In this document: piece after piece, positions 22,312-30,522 of the stretch
Layout: each line of letters begins with the position of its first letter
Numbering within the stretch: the first letter of the stretch is position 1
NCBI GenBank assembly: GCA_964464145.1
Contig: CAYXFB010000020.1
Coordinates: 1-38,381, forward strand
Direction: 5' to 3'
Length of the DNA stretch: 38,381 nucleotides
From: UBA5399 sp964464145
GTDB taxonomy: Bacteria; Bacillota; Clostridia; Christensenellales; Christensenellaceae
The notes under the pieces: generated by a model
What the model was told of the DNA's origin: nothing
The model's database searches: none
The model's input: the letters and a program-made list of their open reading frames with translations, nothing else
Position numbers and translations under genes: made by a program

Positions 22312-24075
22312 TTACTCCGGAATAAGCTTCTTTTTACCCCTGCCTATAAGGTCCTGACGGCCGGCTAGAGTTAACGCTTTTTTCACCGCGCAACGGTTCT
22401 TGCTTTCGCGATATTGTATGAGCGCGCGCTGCATAGCCTTTCGCTCCGGTTGCTTTTCAACGTATACCGGTTTGCCGGTTGCAGGGTCGAAGCCCGTGTA
22501 ATATATGCAGGTGGAGAGCGTGCCGGGCGTGGGGTAAAAATCCTGCGCCTGCTCCGGCATAAAGCCGCAATCACGCACATATTCGGCCAGCCGAACCGCG
22601 TCACCCATCTCGCAACCGGGGTGGGAAGACATGAAATAAGGCAGCACGTACTGCTTTTTGCCCGCCTTCTTGCTGGCCGCGTCGAAGCGCTGGCAAAAGC
22701 GTTCGTACAACTCTATGTCCGGCTTGCCCATGCGGCGAAGCACGTCGGGGCAAACGTGCTCCGGAGCGAGGCGCAGCTGACCGCTCACATAGTGCCCCGC
22801 CAGCTCGCGTATGAAGCTGCCATCCTTTTCAAGCAGCGCCAGATCGTGCCGTATGCCCGAGCGTATGAACACCCGCTTCACACCGGGCAGCTCCCGCAGT
22901 TTTTTAAGCATACGCGCGTAGGAGGCATGGTTTTCCCGCAAAAACCTGCATGGCTTGGGCGTTAGGCAGCGGCGCGAATAGCAGCGCCCGGCGGGATTGA
23001 CGCAGGCGAGCCCGTACATATTTGCCGTCGGCCCGCCCACATCGTGTATGTTCCCCTTGAATTCTCTCTCGGCGGCAAAACCAGAGGCTTCCTCAAGCAC
23101 GCTTTGCTCGCTGCGCGAAACTATATCCTTTCCCTGATGATAATATAGCGCGCAAAAGCTGCAAGCGCCCACACAGCCGCGCACCGCAGTTATGCTATAT
23201 TTAACTTCCTCCAGCGCGGGCACGAGTTTGTCATAAGACGGGTGCGCCGCGCGTTTGTAGGGTAGGCTGTACACAAAATCCAGCTCCTCGGTGGAAAGAG
23301 GCTCGGCTGGCGGGTTTTGCACTATATAGCAGCTCTTGTGCGGCTGCACCAGCACAGCGGATCGTTCGTGCATCTGCTTCAAAAAGGCTTCGGAATAGCT
23401 CTTTTTATCGCCCACAATCTTGTTTTCGCCCGGTATCTCCACATAATCATACACGCGTGCGAGGTCTTTAGCCTTGTAAACCGTGCCGTTCACGTATGTT
23501 ATATCCGAAACTGCAATGCCGCCGCTGAGTGCCTCGGCCACCTCTATTATAGGCCGCTCGCCCATGCCGTATATCAAAAGATCGGCTCCGCTGGACGCCA
23601 AAATCGAGGGCAAAACTTTGTTGTCCCAATAATCATAGTGCGCGAACCGGCGCAGGCTGGCCTCTATCCCGCCTATGACCACGGGAACGTCGCCGTAAGA
23701 CTCGCGTATCATGCGGGTGTAGACCGCCGTGCTGCGCGCAGGCCGCCGGCCTGTCTTTCCACCGGGCGAAAACATATCGCGCGCGCGCCGTTTTTTATTC
23801 ACGGTGAATATATTCACCATACTGTCCATATTGCCCGCGCTTATGAGAAAAGCCAAGCGCGGCTTACCCAAAGACTTTATAGCGCCCGCGTTACGCCAAT
23901 CGGGCTGGGCGATTATGCCCACGCTATACCCATGCGCCACCAGATACCGCGAAATAACTGCATGCGCAAAGGAAGGGTGATCCACATAGGCGTCGCCCGT
24001 GACCAGCACAAAATCAAGCGACTCGATGCCCATCTCCTTCAGATCCTTTTTATTTGTAGGTAAAAAACCTTCCAT
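22312..24075 (-). CDS. YgiQ-family radical SAM protein
   Basis: 587-residue protein of the YgiQ family of radical SAM enzymes, whose substrate is unknown. A B12-binding-like N-terminal region (about 20-250) with FVLVTGDAYVDHPSFAHAVISRYL and VVIGGIEASLRRFAHYDYWDN is followed by the radical SAM core. This has the 4Fe-4S motif CVGACSFC (CxxxCxxC) and VGGPTANMYG. A further Cys cluster (CYSRRCLTPKPCRF) and PEHVCPDVLRRMGKP are family hallmarks. AAAGGG lies four bases before the ATG. It is a single gene between the tig promoter and the toxin locus. Confidence 0.92.
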   Translation of the reverse strand: MEGFLPTNKKDLKEMGIESLDFVLVTGDAYVDHPSFAHAVISRYLVAHGYSVGIIAQPDWRNAGAIKSLGKPRLAFLISAGNMDSMVNIFTVNKKRRARDMFSPGGKTGRRPARSTAVYTRMIRESYGDVPVVIGGIEASLRRFAHYDYWDNKVLPSILASSGADLLIYGMGERPIIEVAEALSGGIAVSDITYVNGTVYKAKDLARVYDYVEIPGENKIVGDKKSYSEAFLKQMHERSAVLVQPHKSCYIVQNPPAEPLSTEELDFVYSLPYKRAAHPSYDKLVPALEEVKYSITAVRGCVGACSFCALYYHQGKDIVSRSEQSVLEEASGFAAEREFKGNIHDVGGPTANMYGLACVNPAGRCYSRRCLTPKPCRFLRENHASYARMLKKLRELPGVKRVFIRSGIRHDLALLEKDGSFIRELAGHYVSGQLRLAPEHVCPDVLRRMGKPDIELYERFCQRFDAASKKAGKKQYVLPYFMSSHPGCEMGDAVRLAEYVRDCGFMPEQAQDFYPTPGTLSTCIYYTGFDPATGKPVYVEKQPERKAMQRALIQYRESKNRCAVKKALTLAGRQDLIGRGKKKLIPE

Positions 24076-24106
24076 AAAACCCTTTCAATCCATGCAAGAT
24101 TTCTGT

Positions 24107-24112
24107 TATAAT
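24107..24112 (+). promoter_or_regulatory. Toxin mRNA promoter (-10)
   Basis: An extended -10 TGTTATAAT lies on the plus strand, with a weak TTCAAT 17 bases upstream. Transcription would begin near 24119. The promoter overlaps the 5' side of the divergent radical SAM gene. Confidence 0.6.
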
Positions 24113-24191
24113 TATTCAGAGCAAGGATATGGCGGAAAGTTAGCCACACCTATTTCAGTTCGTTTCCCACAGACGGAAAGGAGTGGTGCAT

Positions 24192-24260
24192 ATGGAATAT
24201 TTGATAATATTCTCGGTGATTCTCATCGTAATATGGCAAATGTCCAAACGCAGTAAATAA
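24192..24260 (+). CDS. Type I toxin, 22-residue hydrophobic peptide
   Basis: A small ORF beginning MEYLIIFSVILIVIW and ending QMSKRSK: one membrane-spanning segment with a basic tail, the form of Fst/holin-like type I toxins, which insert into the membrane. GGAAAGGAG lies 7-8 bases before the ATG. A preceding TTTCC (24163-24167) can pair with GGAAA of the ribosome site, which would mask it. The stop codon lies inside the bidirectional terminator. An antisense RNA is predicted from 24331 leftwards. No protein homology was tested; the call rests on peptide type plus locus architecture. Otherwise it would be a spurious short ORF. Confidence 0.7.
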   Translation: MEYLIIFSVILIVIWQMSKRSK

Positions 24261-24291
24261 CCGCCCACCGGCTAAGTGATGGCGGTTATTT
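24255..24291. terminator. Bidirectional terminator shared by toxin and antitoxin RNAs
   Basis: A perfect 11-bp stem AAATAACCGCC with GGCGGTTATTT around 15 bases. Each strand ends in a T-rich arm, so it can stop both convergent transcripts, as in par/Fst-type loci. Confidence 0.8.
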
Positions 24292-24331
24292 ATACGCAAT
24301 CTCGTGGCTAACCTCTTTGGTTATATCCTTG
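24255..24331 (-). ncRNA. Antitoxin antisense RNA (RNA II)
   Basis: Predicted RNA of about 77 bases from a near-consensus promoter at 24338-24365, running into the toxin terminator. It is fully complementary to the 3' part of the toxin mRNA. Its 5' part starts AAGCAAGGATAT, then has a small TAACC/GGTTA hairpin and TTAGCCAC, which can pair with the GGCTAA loop of the toxin mRNA terminator. Confidence 0.6.
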
Positions 24332-24337
24332 CTTATT

Positions 24338-24365
24338 ATTATACTCAAAAACCACAAAATGTCAA
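24338..24365 (-). promoter_or_regulatory. Antitoxin promoter
   Basis: Consensus TTGACA (24360-24365) and consensus TATAAT (24338-24343) with a 16-base spacer on the minus strand. It is stronger than the toxin promoter by sequence, as expected when a short-lived antitoxin RNA must be in excess. Confidence 0.8.
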
Positions 24366-24387
24366 TATTCCGCTCTGTCTTCCTTAC

Positions 24388-24415
24388 AAAAAAACGCCCA
24401 TATTCAGGCGTTTTT
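24388..24415 (-). terminator. rnpB terminator
   Basis: ACGCC pairs with GGCGT around seven bases, followed on the minus strand by a run of T. It lies 17 bases beyond the RNase P RNA 3' end. Confidence 0.8.
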
Positions 24416-24432
24416 GATCAATAATATGTTTC

Positions 24433-24785
24433 AAGCCAGGCCTGTAAGCCGAGTTCTGTAAATGATGGCCATCTATCTCGCCCCGATGTCGCCAAACGGG
24501 TTCATGCGATTACAAGGGGCTTAGCGGGCCGCTATTTTGGCATTGCTGCCGTTGCCCCCCATTCAATCTTGCACCGGACGGGGTTTACATAGCGCAGGGC
24601 GTTACCGTCCTGCCGGTGAGCTCTTACCTCCCCATTTCAACCTTACCCTGCCAAAAAGGCAGGGCGGTGTATTTCTGTTGCACTTTCCTTGGAGTCGCCT
24701 CCACCGGGTGTTACCCGGCGCCCTTGCCCTGCGGAGCTCGGACTTTCCTCACGCCGCGAGGGCGCGCAGCCATCCGGCCTGCTTA
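24433..24785 (-). ncRNA. rnpB: RNase P RNA (class A)
   Basis: Catalytic RNA that trims tRNA 5' ends. On the minus strand the conserved block GAGGAAAGTCCGAGCTCC follows the 5' helix, and the 3' part has ACAGAACTCGGCTTACAGGCC. The ends pair: AAGCAGGCC at the 5' side with GGCCTGGCTT at the 3' side (one bulged G), forming P1. The internal GGTAAGAGCTCACCGG and a purine-rich AAGATTGAATGGGGGGCAAC stretch fit the class A fold. Estimated length about 353 bases. It is followed by an intrinsic terminator. Promoter not clearly assigned; TATAAT/TATAAA boxes lie just upstream. Confidence 0.95.
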
Positions 24786-24816
24786 AAACAAAACTTTATA
24801 ACATATTATATCGCGG

Positions 24817-25548
24817 CTATTCTTCCTCCACCGCGTAGAGTATCCTGCCGCAGTTTTCGCAGAGTATTATCTTGGTGCCCGCCTTGAGCTCTTGCAGCTG
24901 GCTGGAGGGAAGCTCCATATTGCAGCCCTGACAGCGCTTGTTTTTGAAATACGCCACCGGATTGGGCCGCTGCTGCTTTATCTGCTTATATTTCTCCATG
25001 AGCTCCGGCTCAACGTTTTTGGCGTACTTGGCCACGTTGGCGCGCAGCTTCTCAATATCGTCCTTGCCTGCGTCAAGCTCCTTTTCGTGCTCTGCCTTTA
25101 GCTGATCGAAGGCTTTTTTGGCGTTGCTCATCTTGAGCAGCGTTTCTTTTATATCGCCCTCGGATTTATCCAGCTTGTGCATAACGTCTACCAGCTTGCG
25201 CTTGTTTTGCTCTATTGCGGATTTTATCGCCTCGCACTCCTTTATGAGCTCCTGCACGTCCTCAATGAACAGATCGTCAAGCTCATAATCGCCTATTTCG
25301 GCTATCTCCGCATCCTTTTGCTCCATCTGCTTTTTGAGCGTTTCGGCCTGCGCGGAAATCTCCACGATCTTGCTGTGCGCAAGCACCGACTCCTGCTCCA
25401 TCTGCTTCAAGTGCACCTGATTGTTTTGAAAAAGCTTTTGCTGATGTATCAGCTTTTTCCGCGTATCCGTGCTCTTGAGCGATTTTTCCATCTGCTCCAG
25501 CTCGTTTTCGGCGGACTGGTATTCCCAAAGCGCTTTTAGTCTATCCAA
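24817..25548 (-). CDS. Coiled-coil protein with C4 zinc ribbon
   Basis: 243 residues. About 190 residues of heptad-rich coiled coil (rich in K, E, Q, L) are followed by a C-terminal zinc ribbon with CQGC and CENC cysteine pairs (about 208-236). This architecture matches the C4-type zinc-ribbon family commonly encoded beside nif3 in Firmicutes, proposed to bind nucleic acid; the exact role is not established. Start is a TTG with GGGGAGG seven bases upstream. It lies 22 bases after nif3 and directly before rnpB. Confidence 0.85.
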   Translation of the reverse strand: MDRLKALWEYQSAENELEQMEKSLKSTDTRKKLIHQQKLFQNNQVHLKQMEQESVLAHSKIVEISAQAETLKKQMEQKDAEIAEIGDYELDDLFIEDVQELIKECEAIKSAIEQNKRKLVDVMHKLDKSEGDIKETLLKMSNAKKAFDQLKAEHEKELDAGKDDIEKLRANVAKYAKNVEPELMEKYKQIKQQRPNPVAYFKNKRCQGCNMELPSSQLQELKAGTKIILCENCGRILYAVEEE

Positions 25549-25570
25549 ATCATATCCTCCCCTGCCGTCC

Positions 25571-26677
25571 TCACACGTTTACGAAAGGACGGCGCATAGT
25601 CTCCGAAATTTTAACATTTAACTTATATTGTAACGTATCCGCCGCGTTTTGTAAACCTTCGGCCATCATACGCACAAAACAGCTCTCCGTGTCGAAATGC
25701 CCCGCCTCGCACAGCGCCATGCTAGTTTCGTAGTATTGATTGTGCTTTATCTCTCCCGTTATGTATATATCTGCGCCTTCCCTCTCCGCATTGGGGATAA
25801 AATCACCTCCCGCGCCACCGCACAGCGCAATTCTGCTCACTTTCGCGTCCATATCGCCGCTGAAACGTACACTGTCCGTCCCAAGCTCCGCCTTTAGCCT
25901 GCGCAAAAACTCGCCCGCGCTAACCGCCGCATCCAGTTCACCAACCACTCCCGCGCCGGATTTCACCTTCTCCGGGCCGTTCAGGCAAAACACGTCTATG
26001 GCGGGCTCCTCGTAGGGGTGAGCGCGCCGCAACGCCGCCAGCACCGCCGCCAGCTCGCCCTCGGCCACAAGCGCCTGCACCCAGCTCTCCTCCACAAACT
26101 CCTGCACGTTTGCGCTGCCGATATGCGGATTTGCCGCACCGTCCGGCATAAAGCTCCCCAGCCCGTCAATGCTGAGCGAACAGCCAGAATAGTTGCCCAG
26201 CCTGCCCGCGCCCGCCGATATGAGAGCGGCGCGTATATCGTCCGCGTTCTCCACGGGCACAGCCACCGCCACCTTGTAAAAGCTCTCGCGCAGCTCGGGC
26301 GCAAGAAAGCGTACGTTCTTTAGCCCCAGCATACCGGCCATATACACGTTCAGCCCGCCGGGCGCGCTGTCCGCACTGGTGTGCGCGCTGTAAAGCGATA
26401 TGCCGCATGCCGCCAGTGCCGCTATGCAACCGCCGTGATAGCTCACCGAATCAACGTGCTTCAAGCCTCTAAAGAGCAGCGGATGGTGCGATATTATAAG
26501 CCCGCAGCGCTTTTCGCGCGCTTCCTCTATTATATCGCGCGTAACATCCAAGCACAAAAGCACGCTGTCCGTTTCGTTGTGCAGATTCACCTGAAAGCCG
26601 CAATTGTCCCACTCCGCAGCGTATTCGGGCGGAGCTATGAGCTCTATTTGTCTTTTTATTTCGTCCACGTTTGGCAT
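25571..26677 (-). CDS. Nif3-like dinuclear metal protein (YbgI/NIF3 family)
   Basis: 368 residues with both Nif3 lobes and the PII-like insert of Firmicutes members. Metal ligands appear as ISHHPLLF, YSAHTSADSAPGG near residues 65-110 and AGHFDTE near 330. The N-terminus (IAPPEYAAEWDNCGFQV) is typical. Often annotated GTP cyclohydrolase 1 type 2, but the physiological reaction is uncertain. The start overlaps trmK by 22 bases, with GGAGG eight to ten bases upstream inside trmK, so the pair is translationally linked. Confidence 0.93.
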   Translation of the reverse strand: MPNVDEIKRQIELIAPPEYAAEWDNCGFQVNLHNETDSVLLCLDVTRDIIEEAREKRCGLIISHHPLLFRGLKHVDSVSYHGGCIAALAACGISLYSAHTSADSAPGGLNVYMAGMLGLKNVRFLAPELRESFYKVAVAVPVENADDIRAALISAGAGRLGNYSGCSLSIDGLGSFMPDGAANPHIGSANVQEFVEESWVQALVAEGELAAVLAALRRAHPYEEPAIDVFCLNGPEKVKSGAGVVGELDAAVSAGEFLRRLKAELGTDSVRFSGDMDAKVSRIALCGGAGGDFIPNAEREGADIYITGEIKHNQYYETSMALCEAGHFDTESCFVRMMAEGLQNAADTLQYKLNVKISETMRRPFVNV

Positions 26678-27354
26678 TCTTCCAGCACCTCCCGCATTCT
26701 CTGCGCGCGCTTTTGCAGCGCGTCTATATATTCGGCGGTGTTTTTGCCCGCCGTCGCACCCTCGATTATTTTTTCCGTTTCCGCTATGCGTTTCCTCAAA
26801 AAGCCCGCGAGGTGCGGATCGCGCTTTTCTATGAGCAGCCGCCCCACAAAGCAGAAAAATTCATCCTCCGTCCTCGCCTCGCCACACGCGCGCGCGCAAA
26901 TTATCTGGTAATAGCGTTCATCTTCCACGGCCAGCGCTTCATCCATTATTTCGTAGCCGCTTTCTAAGAGATAGGCGCGAAGCTCCGCCTCGTTCTTGTG
27001 CGGCGCAAGCACAAAGCGCTCCACACCCGCCGCGACCTCCGGCTCGTCATCCAGTATATTCCGTATGAGCATACCGCCCATGCCCGCTATTATAACTGTA
27101 TCGGCCTCGCCCGCGTCCAGCACGGCCAGCCCGTTTCCGCAGCGAGTTTGCATATAGCCCTCCAGCCCGGAGAGTTTTGCCAACCTCGCGGCTTTTTCGA
27201 GGGATTTTTCGCTTATGTCACAGGCGATAACGCACTTCGCCCGCCCCTCACGGAGCAGCGCCGCCGCCACATAGCCATGGTCACAACCTATGTCCGCCGC
27301 CGTGCGCGCACCCTCCACCATGTTCACTATGGCTCTTAGTCTGGGCGTCAGCAT
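26656..27354 (-). CDS. trmK: tRNA (adenine(22)-N1)-methyltransferase TrmK
   Basis: 232-residue class I SAM methyltransferase that methylates A22 of tRNA. The sequence opens LTPRLRAIVNMV, then the SAM motif ADIGCDHGYVAAALLREG, then ACDISEKSLEKA and the family motif TVIIAGMGGMLIRNIL, followed by LAPHKNEAELRAYL. The C-terminal part is a helical coiled region, as in TrmK. It lies downstream of rpoD and overlaps nif3, the usual dnaG-rpoD-trmK-nif3 order. Confidence 0.94.
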   Translation of the reverse strand: MLTPRLRAIVNMVEGARTAADIGCDHGYVAAALLREGRAKCVIACDISEKSLEKAARLAKLSGLEGYMQTRCGNGLAVLDAGEADTVIIAGMGGMLIRNILDDEPEVAAGVERFVLAPHKNEAELRAYLLESGYEIMDEALAVEDERYYQIICARACGEARTEDEFFCFVGRLLIEKRDPHLAGFLRKRIAETEKIIEGATAGKNTAEYIDALQKRAQRMREVLEECQTWTK

Positions 27355-27374
27355 GAAGCGGCACCTATGAATAA

Positions 27375-27391
27375 GGCAGCTTTTCGCTGCC
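27375..27391 (-). other. Short hairpin between rpoD and trmK
   Basis: GGCAGC and GCTGCC around five bases in a 57-base gap. Only a poor T-run (TTATT) follows on the minus strand, so it is at most a leaky terminator. The plus strand has six T, but no plus-strand gene lies to its left. Confidence 0.45.
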
Positions 27392-27411
27392 CCGTTTTTT
27401 GCGTATATTGT

Positions 27412-28560
27412 CTATTCAAGAAAATCCCTCAGCTTTTTGCTGCGTGACGGATGCCGCAGCTTTCGCAAGGCCTTTGCCTCAATTTGGCGAATGCGCTCGC
27501 GCGTTACCTGAAACTCCTTGCCCACTTCCTCCAGCGTACGCGCCCGCCCGTCCTCCAGGCCAAAGCGCAGCTTGAGCACCTTTTCCTCGCGCGGTGTGAG
27601 CGTATCCAGCACGTCCATGAGCTGCTCCTTCAGCAGCGTGAACGCGGCGGCCTCGGCGGGAGCCAGCGCGTCGTCATCGGGAATGAAGTCTCCCAAGTGG
27701 CTGTCCTCCTCCTCGCCTATGGGCGTTTCGAGGGACACGGGTTCCTGCGCTATCTTGAGTATCTCGCGCACCTTTTCCTCGGAGATATCCATCTCCTTGG
27801 CCAGCTCCTCGGGCAGCGGATCGCGGCCGTATTGCTGCAATAGCTGGCGCGAAACGCGTATGAGCTTGTTTATGGTCTCCACCATGTGCACGGGTATGCG
27901 GATGGTGCGCGCCTGATCGGCAATGGCACGCGTAATGGCCTGCCTGATCCACCACGTTGCGTAGGTGGAAAATTTATATCCCTTTTGATAATCAAACTTT
28001 TCCACGGCCTTTATAAGACCCAGATTACCCTCCTGTATGAGATCCAAAAACAGCATGCCGCGACCCACATAGCGCTTGGCAATGCTCACCACCAGACGCA
28101 AATTGGCCTCGGCCAGCTTCTTTTTGGCCTCCTGATCTCCCTCGGCCATGCGCTTTGCAAGCTCCACCTCCTCAGAGGCGGACAAAAGCGGTACCTTGCC
28201 TATCTCCTTGAGGTACATGCGTACCGGGTCGTCTATGTTTATGCTTTCGGGTATGGAGAGGTCGTATTCAACTTCGCTGCCCTCTTCATCCACCTTGGCG
28301 ACTTCCTTCTCTATTTCCTCATCAATAACGTCAACATTGAGATCTTCCAATGTTTCGTACAGCTTTTCCACCTGATCCGGCTTTAGCTGAACATCCTCAA
28401 GGGTGTCAATTATCTCCTGATACTTTACAACTCCCTTGCTCTTGCCCAAATCCAGTATCTTCTTTATGCGTTCCTCACTCATTTTGGCCTGAGCTTCCGT
28501 CAATTCACCCTTGGCCGTAAGTATCTCGTGCGGTTTGTTCTTGCTTGCTTTATCTGCCAA
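27412..28560 (-). CDS. rpoD: Primary sigma factor RpoD (SigA)
   Basis: Housekeeping sigma factor of 382 residues. Region 1.1-like acidic N-terminus, region 1.2 (DPVRMYLKEIGKVPLLS), region 2 with NLRLVVSIAKRYVGRGMLFLDLIQEGNLGLIKAVEKFDYQKGYKFSTYATWWIRQAITRAIADQ (split here as the classical core-binding and -10 recognition block), region 3, and region 4 ending RERIRQIEAKALRKLRHPSRSKKLRDFLE. I chose the TTG at 28560 because GGGAGAG precedes it; a GTG at 28575 lacks a ribosome site. It follows dnaG by about 80 bases with an intervening hairpin. The promoters noted in this window have the TTGACA/TATAAT form it should recognise. Confidence 0.96.
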   Translation of the reverse strand: MADKASKNKPHEILTAKGELTEAQAKMSEERIKKILDLGKSKGVVKYQEIIDTLEDVQLKPDQVEKLYETLEDLNVDVIDEEIEKEVAKVDEEGSEVEYDLSIPESINIDDPVRMYLKEIGKVPLLSASEEVELAKRMAEGDQEAKKKLAEANLRLVVSIAKRYVGRGMLFLDLIQEGNLGLIKAVEKFDYQKGYKFSTYATWWIRQAITRAIADQARTIRIPVHMVETINKLIRVSRQLLQQYGRDPLPEELAKEMDISEEKVREILKIAQEPVSLETPIGEEEDSHLGDFIPDDDALAPAEAAAFTLLKEQLMDVLDTLTPREEKVLKLRFGLEDGRARTLEEVGKEFQVTRERIRQIEAKALRKLRHPSRSKKLRDFLE

Positions 28561-28597
28561 TATACTCTCTCCCACTATTTATTATTAAATTTATACA

Positions 28598-28619
28598 AAC
28601 GCCGCACATAGTCGGCGTT
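28598..28619 (-). terminator. Possible attenuator between dnaG and rpoD
   Basis: AACGCCG and CGGCGTT pair around eight bases, followed on the minus strand by TGTATAAATTT. It may reduce read-through from dnaG into rpoD; the T-run is poor. Confidence 0.45.
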
Positions 28620-28640
28620 ATTTATCCGTATAGCCCGCGC

Positions 28641-30419
28641 TCACTCGCCCTTCGCGCTCTGCCGCAGCTCGTATAGCTCCTTGCTGAGTCGGCTTATTTC
28701 CGCGCCCAGCCGCTTTTTGGTCTCCGCGTCCATATCGCCTCGGCTGCGCTCCTGCATGGCCGCCAGCTCGCGTTCCTTGTTCGCTATTTTAACCCTTTTT
28801 ACACAGTCTGTGAGGTAACTGTCCGCATTCGTCCTCTCGTCGCCGCCTGCCGCCAGCTCTAGCAGCGCCGAAGCTTTATTTATATCCTCGGCTAATTCCA
28901 GCATTGATAGTATTTCGTCGCCACGTGGCAAAAATCCTTTTTTTGCACTGTCCAAAAGGTAAGAATATATTTTTCGGTTCACCTCATCGCAGAGTTCGTG
29001 CGGCAAAATATATTTTTCTATGCTCAGCGCCCTGTCCGGCTGAGTGCACAGCGCCGCCATCATTCCGTCCTCCGCGCGCTGCGCCGCGCCCGTCTCCGCC
29101 TTCTTTGGCGCGCTCTTATATTCGGGCTTTTCACCCTCCGCCATGCCAAGATCCTGCATTATGGAATTTTCCGAAAAACCGGTACGCTCGGAAAGCTTTC
29201 GTACATACTTTTCCTTGACCACAGCGCTACCTATGCTCTTCAATATGGCTATGCAATCCTTCGTATACCTCTCCTTCTGGTATCCGTCCGAAAGATCGTA
29301 GGGCGCGGCGGCCACATCAAAGCGGTAATCAAGCTCCGGCTTTGCCGCCTTCATTAGCTTCACATAGCCCTCCTTGCCGTATTTTTTCAAAAAATCGTCC
29401 GGGTCCTGCCCGCCGGGTATGCTTATCACACGGCTCTCTATGCCCTCCTGGGAAAGCACGGAAAGAGCGCGCAGCGTGGCCTTTTTACCCGCCTCGTCGC
29501 CATCGTAGGAGATATACACGCTGCTCACGTAGCGCTTTATGAGCCGCGCCTGATCCTGCGTCAGCGCGGTGCCCAGCGTGGCCACGCAGTTTTGCACGCC
29601 GTGCATATAAAGCGCGATCACGTCCATATAACCCTCCACCAGCACGAGGGAGCGCACGTCCTTTTGCCTGCGCACTATGTTCAGGTTGTAAAGATTGCGG
29701 CTCTTGCTGAACGCCGCCGTTTCGGGCGAATTGAGGTACTTGGGCATACCGTCATCCATCACCCGCCCGCCAAAGCCTATAACGTCGCCGAATGTGTTTA
29801 TTATGGGCATCATCACGCGATTCCTAAAAAGATCGTAGCTCTTGCCCTCGTTTATTTTTATGAGGCCGCCCGCGCTCATCTCCTGCTTTGTGAAGCCATT
29901 TTTCTCAAGCAGCTTCATGAGCCCGTCCCAATCGTTCCCTGAAAAGCCGAGGCCGAAGGTTTTTACTATGCGGTCGTTTATTCCCCTGCCTTTGAGGTAT
30001 TCCAGCGCGGCGCTGCCGGCCGGCGAATATAGCAGCTTGTGAAAATAGAGCGCGGCCGCCTTGTTCATCTCGCAGTTTTTTTTGCGCGCCGCCTTGCGCG
30101 CCTCATATTGCCTGTTGTCCGTATTCTCGGGCACCGCAAGATCCACCTTTTCGGCAAGGTAGGCGCAGGCCTCGGGGAAGGTCAGCTTATCCTGCTCCAT
30201 CACAAAATGTATGGCGTTACCGCCCTTTCCGCAGCCAAAGCAGTGGAAAAAGCCCTTATCCGGATTCACCGTAAAAGAGGGGGTCTTTTCGTTATGGAAG
30301 GGACAACATGCCCACAGCCTGCCGCCCTTATTTTGCAGCGTGACATATTCACCCACGAGGTCGGCAATATTTATCCTCGAAAGCAGCTCATGTATCCACT
30401 CGTCCGCAAAGTACGCCAT
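28641..30419 (-). CDS. dnaG: DNA primase DnaG
   Basis: 592-residue primase making RNA primers at the replication fork. The zinc-binding CHC2 domain (CPFHNEKTPSFTVNPDKGFFHCFGCGKGG) is at about 30-60, and the catalytic core with the TOPRIM motif LVLVEGYMDVIALY and ISYDGDEAGKKA follows. The C-terminal helicase-interaction region is about 440-592. I chose the ATG at 30419, where GGGAAGG sits four bases upstream and the protein begins at the usual distance before the zinc domain. It heads the dnaG-rpoD block after a terminator. Confidence 0.97.
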   Translation of the reverse strand: MAYFADEWIHELLSRINIADLVGEYVTLQNKGGRLWACCPFHNEKTPSFTVNPDKGFFHCFGCGKGGNAIHFVMEQDKLTFPEACAYLAEKVDLAVPENTDNRQYEARKAARKKNCEMNKAAALYFHKLLYSPAGSAALEYLKGRGINDRIVKTFGLGFSGNDWDGLMKLLEKNGFTKQEMSAGGLIKINEGKSYDLFRNRVMMPIINTFGDVIGFGGRVMDDGMPKYLNSPETAAFSKSRNLYNLNIVRRQKDVRSLVLVEGYMDVIALYMHGVQNCVATLGTALTQDQARLIKRYVSSVYISYDGDEAGKKATLRALSVLSQEGIESRVISIPGGQDPDDFLKKYGKEGYVKLMKAAKPELDYRFDVAAAPYDLSDGYQKERYTKDCIAILKSIGSAVVKEKYVRKLSERTGFSENSIMQDLGMAEGEKPEYKSAPKKAETGAAQRAEDGMMAALCTQPDRALSIEKYILPHELCDEVNRKIYSYLLDSAKKGFLPRGDEILSMLELAEDINKASALLELAAGGDERTNADSYLTDCVKRVKIANKERELAAMQERSRGDMDAETKKRLGAEISRLSKELYELRQSAKGE

Positions 30420-30455
30420 AGCACCTTCCCTTAAAAAATCATCGTACACCGTAGC

Positions 30456-30484
30456 AAAAGGGAGCGCTACTTTCGTTCGCTCCC
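30456..30484 (-). terminator. Terminator after the membrane protein gene
   Basis: GGGAGCG and CGCTCCC form a perfect 7-bp stem with 11-base loop, followed by TTTTGC on the minus strand. Confidence 0.7.
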
Positions 30485-30522
30485 GGTAACTTCTATACTA
30501 TAATATTACACACGGCGGCTTA

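Larger units (their letters stand above)
24119..24291 (+). ncRNA. Toxin mRNA (RNA I) of a type I toxin-antitoxin locus
   Basis: Predicted transcript of about 170 bases from the -10 at 24107 to the terminator. The 5' end carries AGCAAGGATAT and GTTAGCCAC, the same two blocks found at the start of the antisense RNA. TTAGCC (24140-24145) is complementary to GGCTAA in its own terminator loop (24270-24275), so a 5'-3' fold like that of other type I toxin mRNAs is possible. Confidence 0.6.
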
